Below are positions 14,781-23,861 of a stretch of 64,000 nucleotides of DNA, one piece after another. The notes under the pieces are model-generated. The model did not search any database and was not told where the DNA came from. It worked only from the letters and a program-made list of their open reading frames with translations. The stretch is taken from NCBI GenBank assembly GCA_041658565.1, contig JBAZZY010000008.1, positions 1 through 64,000 on the forward strand. The letters are read 5' to 3'. The DNA is from Actinomycetota bacterium (lineage in GTDB: Bacteria; Actinomycetota; AC-67). Both the position numbers and the translations under genes were made by a program. Within the stretch, counting starts at the first letter, position 1. Each line of letters opens with the position of its first letter.

Positions 14781-17774
14781 TCAGCCGTTGACGATGCGGC
14801 GAATGCGGTGGTTGCCGGTGTCTGAAACCAAAAGGTCTCCGTTCTCTGTAATCACAAGCGAGGAGGGGTCCGCGAAGCGTGCGGGTCCCGACTTGCCGTC
14901 GGAGAAGCCGCGAGTGGTGCTCCCCGCAAGTACGGAAAGCCGTCGACCCCGCAGCCTCCACACGACGCTGTACTCGCCCGTCGAAGTTACGAACGCGATC
15001 GCGTGCTCGGCGTCGTACGCGAGCCCGACCGGAGATCCGCGAAGCCTGGCCACCGACGTTACGCCATCCGGCTCAACGATCTTGCGCAACACGCGGTTGC
15101 CGGTGTCGGCGACGAGAATCCCCCCACCGGGCATCACCGCCACACTCGTCGGCGTGTCGAAAAGCGCCACCGACGGCTGTCCGTTCTTCTCGCCCGCCGT
15201 TCCCAGTCGTCCCGCGATCGTTGTCACCGTGCCCGTTCCGTCGGCGTCCAGTTGCACGCGACGGATCGCATGCGCACCGGCGTCCGCGACGATGATCGAA
15301 CCTTCTTCGTCCACGGCGATCTGGCGCGCGCTCGCGAAGCGCGCCATGCGGCCGAATCCGTCGGCAGCCTCGTCGGCATCCGACCCGCAGGCGGTTCCGA
15401 TCACCGGACCCCCCGCGACGTGGACCAGGCTCGAACTGGCGCCCGCCGGATCCTGCAGACGCCAGATCGCGCAACGAGTCGCCACGTACAGCTCCCCCGC
15501 CGCTCCAACGGCTAGACCGGTCGGCGCATCCTGAAGTTGCTCGCTTTCCGTTCCCTGATCCTCGCGGAACCGAAGGGTGTGCACCGTGCCCGCGGTGTCG
15601 ATTCGACGAATGCGCCGGTTTCCGGCGTCCGCAACAAAGACGTTTCCCTCCTCGTCGCCGGCGATCTGCCCGGGCGAGTCGAAACGAGCCTTGGCGCGCG
15701 CTCCGTCTAGATCTCCGCGCGAAGACCCCGCAAACGTCTCCGTCGTGGGGTACCACGGCTGCCAGGGAATCCACGCGCGCCCATCGAACGACTCGAGGCC
15801 GTTCGCAGCCAGCCCGACGTCCGACATCGTGAAGAGGGTGTCGCCAACAACAAGAGAACGCCGAACGGAAGGGTCCCAGTACGTACTCGGGTCCATCGAT
15901 TCGGTCGAGTGCTCGACTCGGCCGATCTCCTTGATCCCATGGCGCGCATCCACGCTCAGCCCGATGACGCCGGAGAAGCCCTCGCCATCCCAGGTGTGCA
16001 CGGGCAACACCAGCGTGCGCGTCGAGGGCCACCAAAGGAACGCGTGATGCTCGTCCTCGGCCTCCGAATACGCATCCGGGAGATTCCATCGCTGACGGAG
16101 CCTCGGGCGCGCGGGATTCGAGACGTCGAAGACCGATACTTGCAAGCCGAGCACTTGCCCCTTGTCGTCGGCGTGCTTGCCTACACCCAGGAGCAACCCG
16201 TCGCCGATCGGGTGCAGATACGCCGAATACCCGGGGATCTTGAGTTGGCCGCGCGCAACCGGACGCCGGGGATTCGACAGATCCAGCACGTACAGCGGGT
16301 CGACTTGGCGGAAGGTGACGACGTAGCCGAGATCACCGATGAACCTAACCGCGTAGATGCGCTCATCCCGGCCGAGGCCGCCGATCCTTCCGACCGGAAC
16401 CAGGACGCGCGCGCGTCGCTCAAGCACCGTGACCGCGCTGGAGCTTTTCCCGCGCGGCGACGACGGCTGCAGTGTCGTCGCGACTCGCAGGTGCCCTTCA
16501 TGCTCGGACAGAGCCCACTGGTTGAGCAGGTGCCCGGTCACCGCTCCCGAGGCCAGGTAGCGCGCGCGACGTCCGGAGATGTCGAACTGATGGATCTGTG
16601 TAGAGACCTTCTCGCGGGCAACACGCAAGCCGCCGCCGACCTGATCCCAGCGGTTCGTGGCGACGTAAAGGTTCTCCAAAGACGCATACACAGTGGACGC
16701 GTCGGCCAGCACCGTCGCGCCCTTGTCCGGCTTCGGGTCGGCAGGGTCGACCGTGACCACCGTCACCATGCCGGCGCCCGAAAACGACTGCGGCCGGTAG
16801 ACCTGCTCGCATTCGACGATGCGGCCCGTCGAGACCTGGCGCTTCTTGCCTCGCGTCACGTCGAGGGCGAACCGCGGAAGCCACTGCGCCGCGCTCGAGC
16901 GTTGCAGGACGGCTCGATTGCGCAACGTCGCCGCACGCTCGGCCCACGCGGCGTCGTTCGCTCGCCCGCCGACGGAGGACGGACTCACGAACGGGAGGTT
17001 TGGAGCGCCGGTCTTGACCACGACGCGCACCAGCCCGTCTACAAGGCGCGCCGCAACGTAGGACCCCTCGACATGCAAAGTCGAAACGACGCGCATTGCC
17101 ACGGGGTCCGAGACGTCTATCACTGCGATTGCGGTGCGGAGTCCCCTCCACCCCTTGAACGCACGCGGCTCCCGTGGTTTCTGTCCCGCCCACTCGGTAG
17201 AGAGCACCAGCACGCGATCACCGGCAAGCAACAATTCCTGGCCGTCACCCTCGGGCAAGTCCATCGTCCCGGCGAGGCGCGGTCGGCCGGAGCGCACGTC
17301 GACGTAGTGGAATTGGCCCTGGGCGATCACGAAGATCCGGTCGCCGTCGGTTTTGACGAGGTCGGGTTCATCTACGCCGGCCTCCTGAACGTTGGTCACC
17401 GAGAAGTCCCGACCTCCACTTGGCGCGCCGGCGGACATGGCAGCCGGCGCCGAGAGAAGCGAGTCACCCAACACTGCGAAGTCCATCGGAGCCGACCGCC
17501 ACATCAGCCCGGATCCTTCGCCTTCCTCCATCCCCCACGGTCCGACGAGCTTCTGCGCGGCCCGGCGCAGGTGAGCCTCAAGATCCGCGCAACGACTGAA
17601 GCGCTGCAGCGAAACAGCGGACGCTTTGGCCGCGGCCTTGTAGGTGGGTGCCTCGCTCGGGAGCGGAGAGGCCGACTCCTTCGGCTGGACTCTGGCGGTT
17701 CGAGGGCTGTGCCCTACGAGGACGACGGCGAGACCGACCACGATCACCAGCGCAATCTGCAGGTACCTGCGCAT
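14781..17774 (-). CDS. Beta-propeller (PF09826-type) plus NHL-repeat protein
   Basis: A 997-residue exported or membrane-anchored protein. The ATG at 17774 directly follows GAGGAGGGGG and begins with a hydrophobic leader (RRYLQIALVIVVGLAVVLVG). Residues about 120-640 match the bacterial Beta_propel family: the diagnostic VTNVQEAGVDEPDLVKTDGD occurs near 130, followed by propeller strands such as IYAVRFIGDLGYVVTFRQ and DPLYVLDLSNP. From about 670 to the end come NHL repeats (GNVFVADAGNRRIRR, GSIIVADAGAHAIRR, GILVADTGNRVLRK, GDLLVSDTGNHRIRR). The family is thought to act at the cell surface; no activity is known. Joining the two propeller types in one chain is unusual, and nothing in the sequence suggests a frameshift between them. 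Confidence 0.85.
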   Translation of the reverse strand: MRRYLQIALVIVVGLAVVLVGHSPRTARVQPKESASPLPSEAPTYKAAAKASAVSLQRFSRCADLEAHLRRAAQKLVGPWGMEEGEGSGLMWRSAPMDFAVLGDSLLSAPAAMSAGAPSGGRDFSVTNVQEAGVDEPDLVKTDGDRIFVIAQGQFHYVDVRSGRPRLAGTMDLPEGDGQELLLAGDRVLVLSTEWAGQKPREPRAFKGWRGLRTAIAVIDVSDPVAMRVVSTLHVEGSYVAARLVDGLVRVVVKTGAPNLPFVSPSSVGGRANDAAWAERAATLRNRAVLQRSSAAQWLPRFALDVTRGKKRQVSTGRIVECEQVYRPQSFSGAGMVTVVTVDPADPKPDKGATVLADASTVYASLENLYVATNRWDQVGGGLRVAREKVSTQIHQFDISGRRARYLASGAVTGHLLNQWALSEHEGHLRVATTLQPSSPRGKSSSAVTVLERRARVLVPVGRIGGLGRDERIYAVRFIGDLGYVVTFRQVDPLYVLDLSNPRRPVARGQLKIPGYSAYLHPIGDGLLLGVGKHADDKGQVLGLQVSVFDVSNPARPRLRQRWNLPDAYSEAEDEHHAFLWWPSTRTLVLPVHTWDGEGFSGVIGLSVDARHGIKEIGRVEHSTESMDPSTYWDPSVRRSLVVGDTLFTMSDVGLAANGLESFDGRAWIPWQPWYPTTETFAGSSRGDLDGARAKARFDSPGQIAGDEEGNVFVADAGNRRIRRIDTAGTVHTLRFREDQGTESEQLQDAPTGLAVGAAGELYVATRCAIWRLQDPAGASSSLVHVAGGPVIGTACGSDADEAADGFGRMARFASARQIAVDEEGSIIVADAGAHAIRRVQLDADGTGTVTTIAGRLGTAGEKNGQPSVALFDTPTSVAVMPGGGILVADTGNRVLRKIVEPDGVTSVARLRGSPVGLAYDAEHAIAFVTSTGEYSVVWRLRGRRLSVLAGSTTRGFSDGKSGPARFADPSSLVITENGDLLVSDTGNHRIRRIVNG

Positions 17775-17914
17775 GAGCCCCCTCCTGCTCGACAAGCCGC
17801 TGGGTCGACGGCCCTGTCTGCCCGAAATGTACGACGCCGTCCGGCCGGTAAAGGTTCCGCGAGAATGCACAGCCCGCAGTGGGGATCGGAGGCGTTACGC
17901 CGGGAGCGTCCGGC

Positions 17915-18487
17915 TCAGTACGCGACTTGGCAGAAGCCGTGGTTGCAGTACCCGCCGGGGTTCTTCGACAGGTACTGCTGGTGGTAGTCCTCGGCGTAGT
18001 AGAACTCGGGCGCGCGCGCGACCTCGGTCGTGATCTCGCCGAAGCCGCCTTCGTATAGCTTCTCCTGATAGCGCTTCTTCGATGCTTCGGCGGCGTCGGA
18101 TTGCTCGTCGGTGTACACGAAGATCGCCGAGCGATACTGCGTGCCGACGTCGTTGCCTTGGCGCATGCCTTGCGTGGGATCGTGGTTCTCCCAGAAATGC
18201 TTCAGCAAGGTGTCGTATGAGATGACCGCCGGATCGAACACGACCACCGCTACTTCCGCGTGACCGGTACGACCCGTGCAGACTTCCTCGTAGGTCGGGT
18301 TGGGCGTGAAGCCGCCCGAGTAGCCGACGAAGGACGAGTACACGCCGGGCAAGCGCCAGAAGATTCGCTCCGCGCCCCAGAAGCACCCCATCGCGAACAT
18401 GGCGACCTCGTGGCCCGGCGGCCACGGCCCGCGAAGCGGGGCGCCGAGCGCGTGATGCACGGCCGCAGACGGAACCTCGGAGATCAT
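17915..18487 (-). CDS. msrA: Peptide methionine sulfoxide reductase A
   Basis: This enzyme reduces methionine-S-sulfoxide in proteins. The catalytic motif GCFWGAE is near residue 34, followed by the family blocks GYSGGFTPNPTYEEVCTG, GHAEVAVVVFDP and GTQYRSAIF. Two C-terminal cysteines (GGYCNHGFCQ) are the resolving cysteines that are regenerated by thioredoxin. Length (190) is normal. An alternative ATG lies just before GCFWG, but the longer form keeps the usual N-terminal segment. The gene stands alone, upstream of the propeller gene in the same direction with a 140-base gap. Confidence 0.96.
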   Translation of the reverse strand: MISEVPSAAVHHALGAPLRGPWPPGHEVAMFAMGCFWGAERIFWRLPGVYSSFVGYSGGFTPNPTYEEVCTGRTGHAEVAVVVFDPAVISYDTLLKHFWENHDPTQGMRQGNDVGTQYRSAIFVYTDEQSDAAEASKKRYQEKLYEGGFGEITTEVARAPEFYYAEDYHQQYLSKNPGGYCNHGFCQVAY

Positions 18488-18692
18488 CGCCCTTCGAATC
18501 TAGCAGGGGCCGAAGGCCGAACGCTTGGCTGGACGACGCCGGCGATACGGTGACAATCAAACGCCCCCTGTCCATCGACGCGGCAGACTGCGCACGACTT
18601 CTGCGCATTCCCGGGAACCCCGAGCTAGCTCGCATACCGGACAACAAAGCACCGTCCAAGGAGAACGGACGGGCACGCCGAATCATTCGTTG

Positions 18693-21600
18693 GTGAAACG
18701 GCGTTGGATTCTGGCGATGATCGCGGCCATTGCGGCCAACTCGCTCGCACCTTCTCGCGCGGATGAGCCCGAGGCAACCGGCTTCGTCTTCGAGCCGACC
18801 TTCTCGGGTTTGCAGGCTCCAGCTCCGGAGACGCATTCGGTGTGGCCCGACAGGATTCTCGCCATGCAGAGCGACGGAGCACGCCTGCATTCGCTGTGGA
18901 CCGACGTCGACGGCGTTCGACGGGTCGCCTATCGATCATCGACCAACGGGACCGCATGGTCGGCACCGGAAACCGCTTCAGTCCCGACCGACGCCACCTC
19001 GCTCGTCGCCTTGCAGGACGGAACCGTGTTCGTGTTGGGAAACAGCATGCACTCGGTGCGCCGGGATCCTCGCACCGGAACCTGGACCGCCTCTCCCATT
19101 CCGGTCGAGCAACCCGTCTATCTTGCGCAACTCGCTGCTGGACCCGACGGGCGCCTGTGGGTCGTCTACACACGTGACGCCCCGTGGGCATCGTCTCGAA
19201 CATTGATGTGCGTCTCTCGAGATCCCTCAACGGGAACGTGGAGTGCGCCCGAGACGGTCGGGACTCCCTTCGGAGCGCACAGCCCCGACCTCCTCGTGAC
19301 CGTGACCTCCGACGGAGTTCCGTGGGTGACGAGCACGCTCCCGGGAACCGACGTCTCTATCTTTCACCGCACGCCGTCGGGATGGGTTAGCGAGAGGCCG
19401 ATCCACGCGCGTTCGGCCGGCCAAGTGAATGCGAACGCCCTGGGCGCGCGCGCCGACGGGTCGCTGCTCATGCCCTACTGGGACCGCGACGCCCTCGGCA
19501 CGCACGCATTGAAGTGGGCGACGCGCGACGCCACCGGGTGGACGCTACGCGGATCGCTGCTCGATCGCACATCGGTTCTCGCGGGCCGGGGGAGCATCGC
19601 GCGCGCGCCTAACGGGGACGACGTCGTGGTTTGGGAGGAGACCTCGACGTACTACGAGGCCGGCTATCGAGTCGCGTCCAGACTCTCCCCAGGCGGGACC
19701 TGGACGCCGGCCGCCGTCGTCGGTGCCTTTCCGCGAGCTATGCGAGCCGGCATGTCCCTTGCGGTCGCGGCGAACGGCCGGGCTGTGCTCGGAACCGACT
19801 CCACGTGGGGAAGCGCCTACGACGACGGTGGGATTCTCGCGGTCGAGCAGCCCGACGGGACGTGGTCGGACGAGATGCCGGCAGGACCGGCTCGCCTGGT
19901 GGACGGGCCACCCGGGCAGAAGGGCATCGAGCTCGCCGCAGCGCCCAACGACTCCGCCTTCGCGGCTTGGTGGCAGGAGACCCACGACGGGCTGGGGACC
20001 CCCGACACGGGGCGCACCCCCCACATCGTCTTCGCCGTCCGGGGTCCGACCGGCAGTTGGTCTGTCCCGCAGAGACTCGACCAGGGAGCCGCTTGGCGCC
20101 CTCGGACGCGCGCCGACTTGGACCCGGGCGTCGCCGGCGTCGCTTCCAGCCCGGAGGGCACCCTCTATGTCATCTGGCGTGACATCGTCGCGCGGCCGGA
20201 CATGAGCACTCGGATGCGAATGGTGGGACGCCTTCGCACCCCCGAGGGAGTCTGGTCGGACCTCGAGGAGCTCCCCATCACGTGGCCGGTTCCGCGGGGT
20301 AAGGAGTACCGGCCGCAAATGGCCTTCGACGCAGGCGGGTCTCTGTGGGTGATGGACCCCTACGGCAAGGAGGCGCGACGCCGGCCGGACGGCACGTGGA
20401 CCGAGGAACCTGCGTTGCTCTCCGGATCCACCCTCATTCTCGACGGTCTGCGCATGGCGGTGGCACCCGACGGAACGCAGTTCGCGCAGTATGCCGCAGG
20501 CACGATCCCCGGCGGGGGAGCCGTGCTGATCTCCCGGCGCACGCCCGGCGGTTCCTGGTCGCCGCCGGAGCGCGTGGATTCGGACGACCCGGGAGCGCGC
20601 GTCTCGGGCGACCTCGTGATCATCGATCGCCTGCTCGTTTCTGCCTGGTCCGAGCAGGTGTCCAGCGAGAACAACACGTGGCGGGGGAAGCTCGCGACGC
20701 GCCCCCTCGGAGGTACCACCTGGGACGGCCCCAAGATCTTCGCGACCGAGGGAGGAGCCCAAATCACCGACGTCGCAGCCATGCGCGATGGTAGCTGGTG
20801 GGTCTTGTACCAAAGGTGCGCACGCAAGGACGACGGGAACACCGACTGCGCCGGCTACCCGAGCTCCGCCGCTCTGCGAGCGGTGCGGCGCGCGCCAGAC
20901 GGTCGGTGGGACTCACCCGTGTACGTCAGTCCCACAGGGTTCATCGGTGGGCCGGGCGGAGTGGACGACTCCGAACCGCCGCATCTGGTTGGGGACTACC
21001 GGCCACTCGTCGCGTGGGGACTACCCGATCACTTCTTCCCCCGGCTCGGCCCCAGCCACACAATGCTATCCATCGGACACCCGGACGCATCGCTCAGACT
21101 TGCCTCATCGACCCTGACCCCCAGGGCCGGTGAGTGCGTCGACTCCGAGGTGAGGGTCTCCGCCGTCGACGGACGCCCGCTCGACCTGATCGAAGTTGCC
21201 TGGATCACATCCCCGAACATCGGGGGAGGAGGAGCGGTCACGTACGCAGGCGCGTCCCTGGCACGCTTCTGCCGAACCAGGGCCGGGGCGGTGGCGGTCT
21301 CAGTTCTGCTCAGCCAAGGGGCTCTTCGGGCATCCCAGACCCTCACGTGGAACGCGGGCGACCCCACAGTCATCCATCTGTCTGCCGCGGAGTCCCCCGA
21401 AGTGGGAGCGGAGCAGCGGATCACAGTTCAAGTCACCGACGGATTTGGCAACCCCGTTCCTGCCCCGCTCACGTGGACGAAGGTGTCCGGACCCGGTGAG
21501 ATGCGGTCCGTGCCGCACCAGACCGCCGAGGACGGAACTGCCGACGGTGTCGCCTACTCCGAACAGGTCGGGGACATGACGGTGGAGGTCGCGATACCCG

Positions 21601-21932
21601 ACACCAACGTCCGGGCCACGGTGTCCCTCGCCTGGCGGCCAGGACCTCCGAGATCACTCCGCTTCGACGATCCCCCCGCCTCTGCCCCCACCGGGTCCCT
21701 CGTCTCACTGCGAGTGAGCGCGGTGGACACTTTCGGAAACGATTCGCCCCAACTCGGACTGGTCGTCGTGTGGTCCTCGGCGGGGCAGGGTGCAATCACG
21801 GGCCTTCCCGCCACCGACTTCCGCGGACGAACAAGTGCGGTCGGGACTTCGGCCACCGCCGGGGAAACGATAGTCACCGCCCTGCTGCACTCCACAGGCA
21901 CCTCGGTATCTACCCACCTAACGTGGGTTTGA
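18693..21932 (+). CDS. Secreted propeller/Ig-like protein
   Basis: A 1079-residue secreted protein. The GTG at 18693 is chosen because it is followed by a signal peptide (KRRWILAMIAAIAANSLAPS, cut before DEPEA); the open frame further upstream codes a basic, non-signal stretch. Residues about 40-790 contain many BNR/sialidase-like blades (for example GTWSAPETVG, GTWTEEPALLS, GGSWSPPERVD, DGRWDSPVYVS), forming one or more propellers without clear sialidase catalytic residues. From about 830 come Ig-like domains: VQVTDGFGNPVPAPLTW is typical of the bacterial Ig-like 1 (invasin) family. This looks like a surface or secreted binding protein. It ends 18 bases before the shared terminator with rplI. 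Confidence 0.75.
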   Translation: MKRRWILAMIAAIAANSLAPSRADEPEATGFVFEPTFSGLQAPAPETHSVWPDRILAMQSDGARLHSLWTDVDGVRRVAYRSSTNGTAWSAPETASVPTDATSLVALQDGTVFVLGNSMHSVRRDPRTGTWTASPIPVEQPVYLAQLAAGPDGRLWVVYTRDAPWASSRTLMCVSRDPSTGTWSAPETVGTPFGAHSPDLLVTVTSDGVPWVTSTLPGTDVSIFHRTPSGWVSERPIHARSAGQVNANALGARADGSLLMPYWDRDALGTHALKWATRDATGWTLRGSLLDRTSVLAGRGSIARAPNGDDVVVWEETSTYYEAGYRVASRLSPGGTWTPAAVVGAFPRAMRAGMSLAVAANGRAVLGTDSTWGSAYDDGGILAVEQPDGTWSDEMPAGPARLVDGPPGQKGIELAAAPNDSAFAAWWQETHDGLGTPDTGRTPHIVFAVRGPTGSWSVPQRLDQGAAWRPRTRADLDPGVAGVASSPEGTLYVIWRDIVARPDMSTRMRMVGRLRTPEGVWSDLEELPITWPVPRGKEYRPQMAFDAGGSLWVMDPYGKEARRRPDGTWTEEPALLSGSTLILDGLRMAVAPDGTQFAQYAAGTIPGGGAVLISRRTPGGSWSPPERVDSDDPGARVSGDLVIIDRLLVSAWSEQVSSENNTWRGKLATRPLGGTTWDGPKIFATEGGAQITDVAAMRDGSWWVLYQRCARKDDGNTDCAGYPSSAALRAVRRAPDGRWDSPVYVSPTGFIGGPGGVDDSEPPHLVGDYRPLVAWGLPDHFFPRLGPSHTMLSIGHPDASLRLASSTLTPRAGECVDSEVRVSAVDGRPLDLIEVAWITSPNIGGGGAVTYAGASLARFCRTRAGAVAVSVLLSQGALRASQTLTWNAGDPTVIHLSAAESPEVGAEQRITVQVTDGFGNPVPAPLTWTKVSGPGEMRSVPHQTAEDGTADGVAYSEQVGDMTVEVAIPDTNVRATVSLAWRPGPPRSLRFDDPPASAPTGSLVSLRVSAVDTFGNDSPQLGLVVVWSSAGQGAITGLPATDFRGRTSAVGTSATAGETIVTALLHSTGTSVSTHLTWV

Positions 21933-21949
21933 AACGATCGTCATGCAAA

Positions 21950-21974
21950 GACGGCCGGGGAATCCCCGGCCGTC
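21950..21974. terminator. Bidirectional terminator of rplI and the propeller gene
   Basis: A perfect 11-base-pair stem (GACGGCCGGGG with CCCCGGCCGTC) around AAT, lying between the convergent stops at 21932 and 21991. Confidence 0.85.
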
Positions 21975-21990
21975 GAATGCTGCTTACGCC

Positions 21991-22437
21991 TTACGCCTTC
22001 TGAACTTCGATCGAGATGGTCGCCTCGACCTCGGGGTGCAGTCGCAACTGCGCCGCGTGGGCACCAAGGCTCTTGATCGGGGATTCGAAGGCCAAGCGCT
22101 TCTTGTCGATCTTCGGTCCGCCCGCCTTGGCGATCGCTTCGGCCACTTGCGCGGGAGTCACCTGACCGAACAACCGACCGCCGTCGCCGGCCTTGGCCGT
22201 GACCTTCACCTTGAGCGCGCCGAGTTGATCTGCGATGGCGCGCGCCTGCTCCAGATTGCGGACCTCGCGCAACTCACGCGTACGGCGGATCGTGTCCACC
22301 TGCTTGAGCGTGCCCTTGGTCGCCTGCACTGCCAGCCGCCGCGGGATGAGGTAGTTGCGGGCATACCCGTCCGCGACATCGATGACGTCGCCGGGAGCCC
22401 CGACCTCGCGGACTTCTTGCGTAAGTACGACTTTCAT
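21991..22437 (-). CDS. rplI: Ribosomal protein bL9
   Basis: Large-subunit protein L9, 148 residues. The N-terminal domain signature VREVGAPGDVIDVADGYARNYLIP is complete, a central helix links it to the C-terminal rRNA-binding domain (RLFGQVTPAQVAEAI). The ATG overlaps the stop of rpsR by four bases (ATGA), so it is translated as the last gene of rpsF-ssb-rpsR-rplI. In most actinobacteria dnaB comes next; here unrelated genes intervene. Confidence 0.98.
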   Translation of the reverse strand: MKVVLTQEVREVGAPGDVIDVADGYARNYLIPRRLAVQATKGTLKQVDTIRRTRELREVRNLEQARAIADQLGALKVKVTAKAGDGGRLFGQVTPAQVAEAIAKAGGPKIDKKRLAFESPIKSLGAHAAQLRLHPEVEATISIEVQKA

Positions 22438-22706
22438 TTGCTCATGTAGGGCAGGAGCGCCATCTCGCGCGCGTTCTTGACGGCCGCGGCGACATCACGC
22501 TGGTGCTGGGTACACGCGCCGCTCACGCGGCGCGAGCGGATCTTGCCTCGATCCGACACGAACTTGCGCAGAAGCTGGACATCCTTGAAGTCCACCCACT
22601 CCGTCTTGTCCTTGCAGAACTGGCACACTCGCGTGCGAGGCTTGCGCATCCACGCTTTCTTGTCTACGCGCTTCGTTCCTCGCCGCTCTTTGTCGTTTCT
22701 CGCCAT
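22434..22706 (-). CDS. rpsR: Ribosomal protein bS18
   Basis: Small-subunit protein S18, 90 residues, which pairs with S6 on 16S rRNA. It has the family core VDFKDVQLLRKFVSDRGKI and RRVSGACTQHQRDVAAAVK. Four cysteine/histidine positions (CQFCKDK, CTQH) suggest the zinc-binding C+ form; actinobacteria often keep a second zinc-free copy, which is not in this window. It starts 12 bases after the ssb stop. Confidence 0.97.
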   Translation of the reverse strand: MARNDKERRGTKRVDKKAWMRKPRTRVCQFCKDKTEWVDFKDVQLLRKFVSDRGKIRSRRVSGACTQHQRDVAAAVKNAREMALLPYMSK

Positions 22707-22718
22707 GTCTTCCCTCTG

Positions 22719-23174
22719 TCAGAAAGCGTCGTCGGGAACCGGAGCCTCGGGGCCCCAGTCGCTTCCGCCGCCGCCGGTACCGCCGGCACCGGCAGTGCTG
22801 CCGCCGCCACCGCGCGAAACCTTCTCGACCTTTGCCGTCGCCCACTTCAGCGACGGTCCAACGTCCACAGCCTCGATTTCGACGACCGTGCGCTTCTCGC
22901 CTTCCTGCGTCTCCCAGGAGCGCATGCGCAACGTGCCGGTCACAACGACGCGCGTTCCGCGAGTCAGAGACTCCGCGATGTTCTCGGCCAGCTGACGCCA
23001 GCAGTTCACGCGGAAGAACGAAGTGTCTCCGTCCTTCCACTCGTTGGTCTGCGGGTCACGCACTCGCTTGCTGACCGCCATGCGGAAGTTCGCCACCGCG
23101 GCGCCCTGCGCCGTGAAGCGCAATTCGGGATCGTCGGTGAGGTTCCCCACCAACGTGACCGTGTTCTCGCTCAT
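22719..23174 (-). CDS. ssb: Single-stranded DNA-binding protein
   Basis: Coats single-stranded DNA during replication and repair and recruits partners. The OB fold occupies residues 1-110 (TVTLVGNLTDDPELRFT, FFRVNCWRQLAENIAESL, RSWETQEGEKRTVVEIEAVD). A short glycine-rich linker leads to the acidic tip PVPDDAF, a variant of the usual DDDIPF that contacts partner proteins. At 151 residues it has normal length with a short linker. Its place between rpsF and rpsR is the standard order. Confidence 0.97.
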   Translation of the reverse strand: MSENTVTLVGNLTDDPELRFTAQGAAVANFRMAVSKRVRDPQTNEWKDGDTSFFRVNCWRQLAENIAESLTRGTRVVVTGTLRMRSWETQEGEKRTVVEIEAVDVGPSLKWATAKVEKVSRGGGGSTAGAGGTGGGGSDWGPEAPVPDDAF

Positions 23175-23207
23175 TGCTGCACCCTTTCCGGGGAAGGACC
23201 TTTTCGG

Positions 23208-23507
23208 CTAGTACTTGCCCGGCCGAACGATCTTGTGACGCATGACTTCGTCGGATAGTCCGAGCACTCGATCAAGCTCGGTCAGTACCGGCGGCTGGGC
23301 CTGAAGCTGGGCTACGACGTAGTAGCCCTCGCTCAGGTGGTTAATCTCGAACGCGAGCCTGCGACGGCCCCACATGTCGACCTTTGTAGCCTCACCGCCG
23401 CGCTCGGCGATGACTCCGACGAACCGATCCACGGCCTGTTGGATCACGGCGTCGTCGAGCCGCGGGTCGAGGATCAGCATGAGTTCGTAGTGGCGGGTTT
23501 CCGCCAT
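23208..23507 (-). CDS. rpsF: Ribosomal protein bS6
   Basis: Small-subunit protein S6, 99 residues, partner of S18. The ATG at 23507 is chosen because a near-perfect AGGAGGTGAG lies just before it; a frame opening at 23543 would add 12 residues not found in the family. It carries the S6 blocks HYELMLILDPRLDD, DMWGRRRLAFEINHLSEGYYV and a basic end. First gene of the rpsF-ssb-rpsR-rplI operon. Confidence 0.97.
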   Translation of the reverse strand: MAETRHYELMLILDPRLDDAVIQQAVDRFVGVIAERGGEATKVDMWGRRRLAFEINHLSEGYYVVAQLQAQPPVLTELDRVLGLSDEVMRHKIVRPGKY

Positions 23508-23861
23508 TCTCTCACCTCCTACGGTCTGTACGGCCCCCTCCAAGGGGAAGGAGCAGGAGTGAGTCCCTTATTGTCCGGCCATCGTGGCCGGTGGACCGCG
23601 CCAGCATACCAGTGGCCTCCCAAGGGCTCCACCGCAGGTTTTCCGATCGACTGAATCGACCGAAACGGGGCGCGTGCGACTTCGGACATACCGCCGACCC
23701 TACCTCCGCGGGGTGACAACAACCTCGGTTTGCCACGCCGAGTTGCCCTCGTTGTCCCGCACGTCGGAAAGGCCGATGAACTGGCCCGCCTCGAAGCCAC
23801 AAGTTCAGACCATGCCCATCCGATACCTAGTCCGAACCGGCCACCTAACGGAGATTTCGCG
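23508..23861. other. Gap between rpsF and the M15-like gene
   Basis: These 354 bases lie between divergent genes and must hold both promoters. A possible leftward -10 (TATGCT, complement of 23603-23608) points to rpsF. The frames that run through it in either direction lack ribosome sites and known motifs, so I see no gene in it. Confidence 0.5.

Noticed and set aside
15909..17987. A 692-codon plus-strand frame opposite the propeller gene.
   Set aside because: Its product has no domain and is extremely rich in arginine and histidine; the opposite strand encodes a recognised propeller protein.
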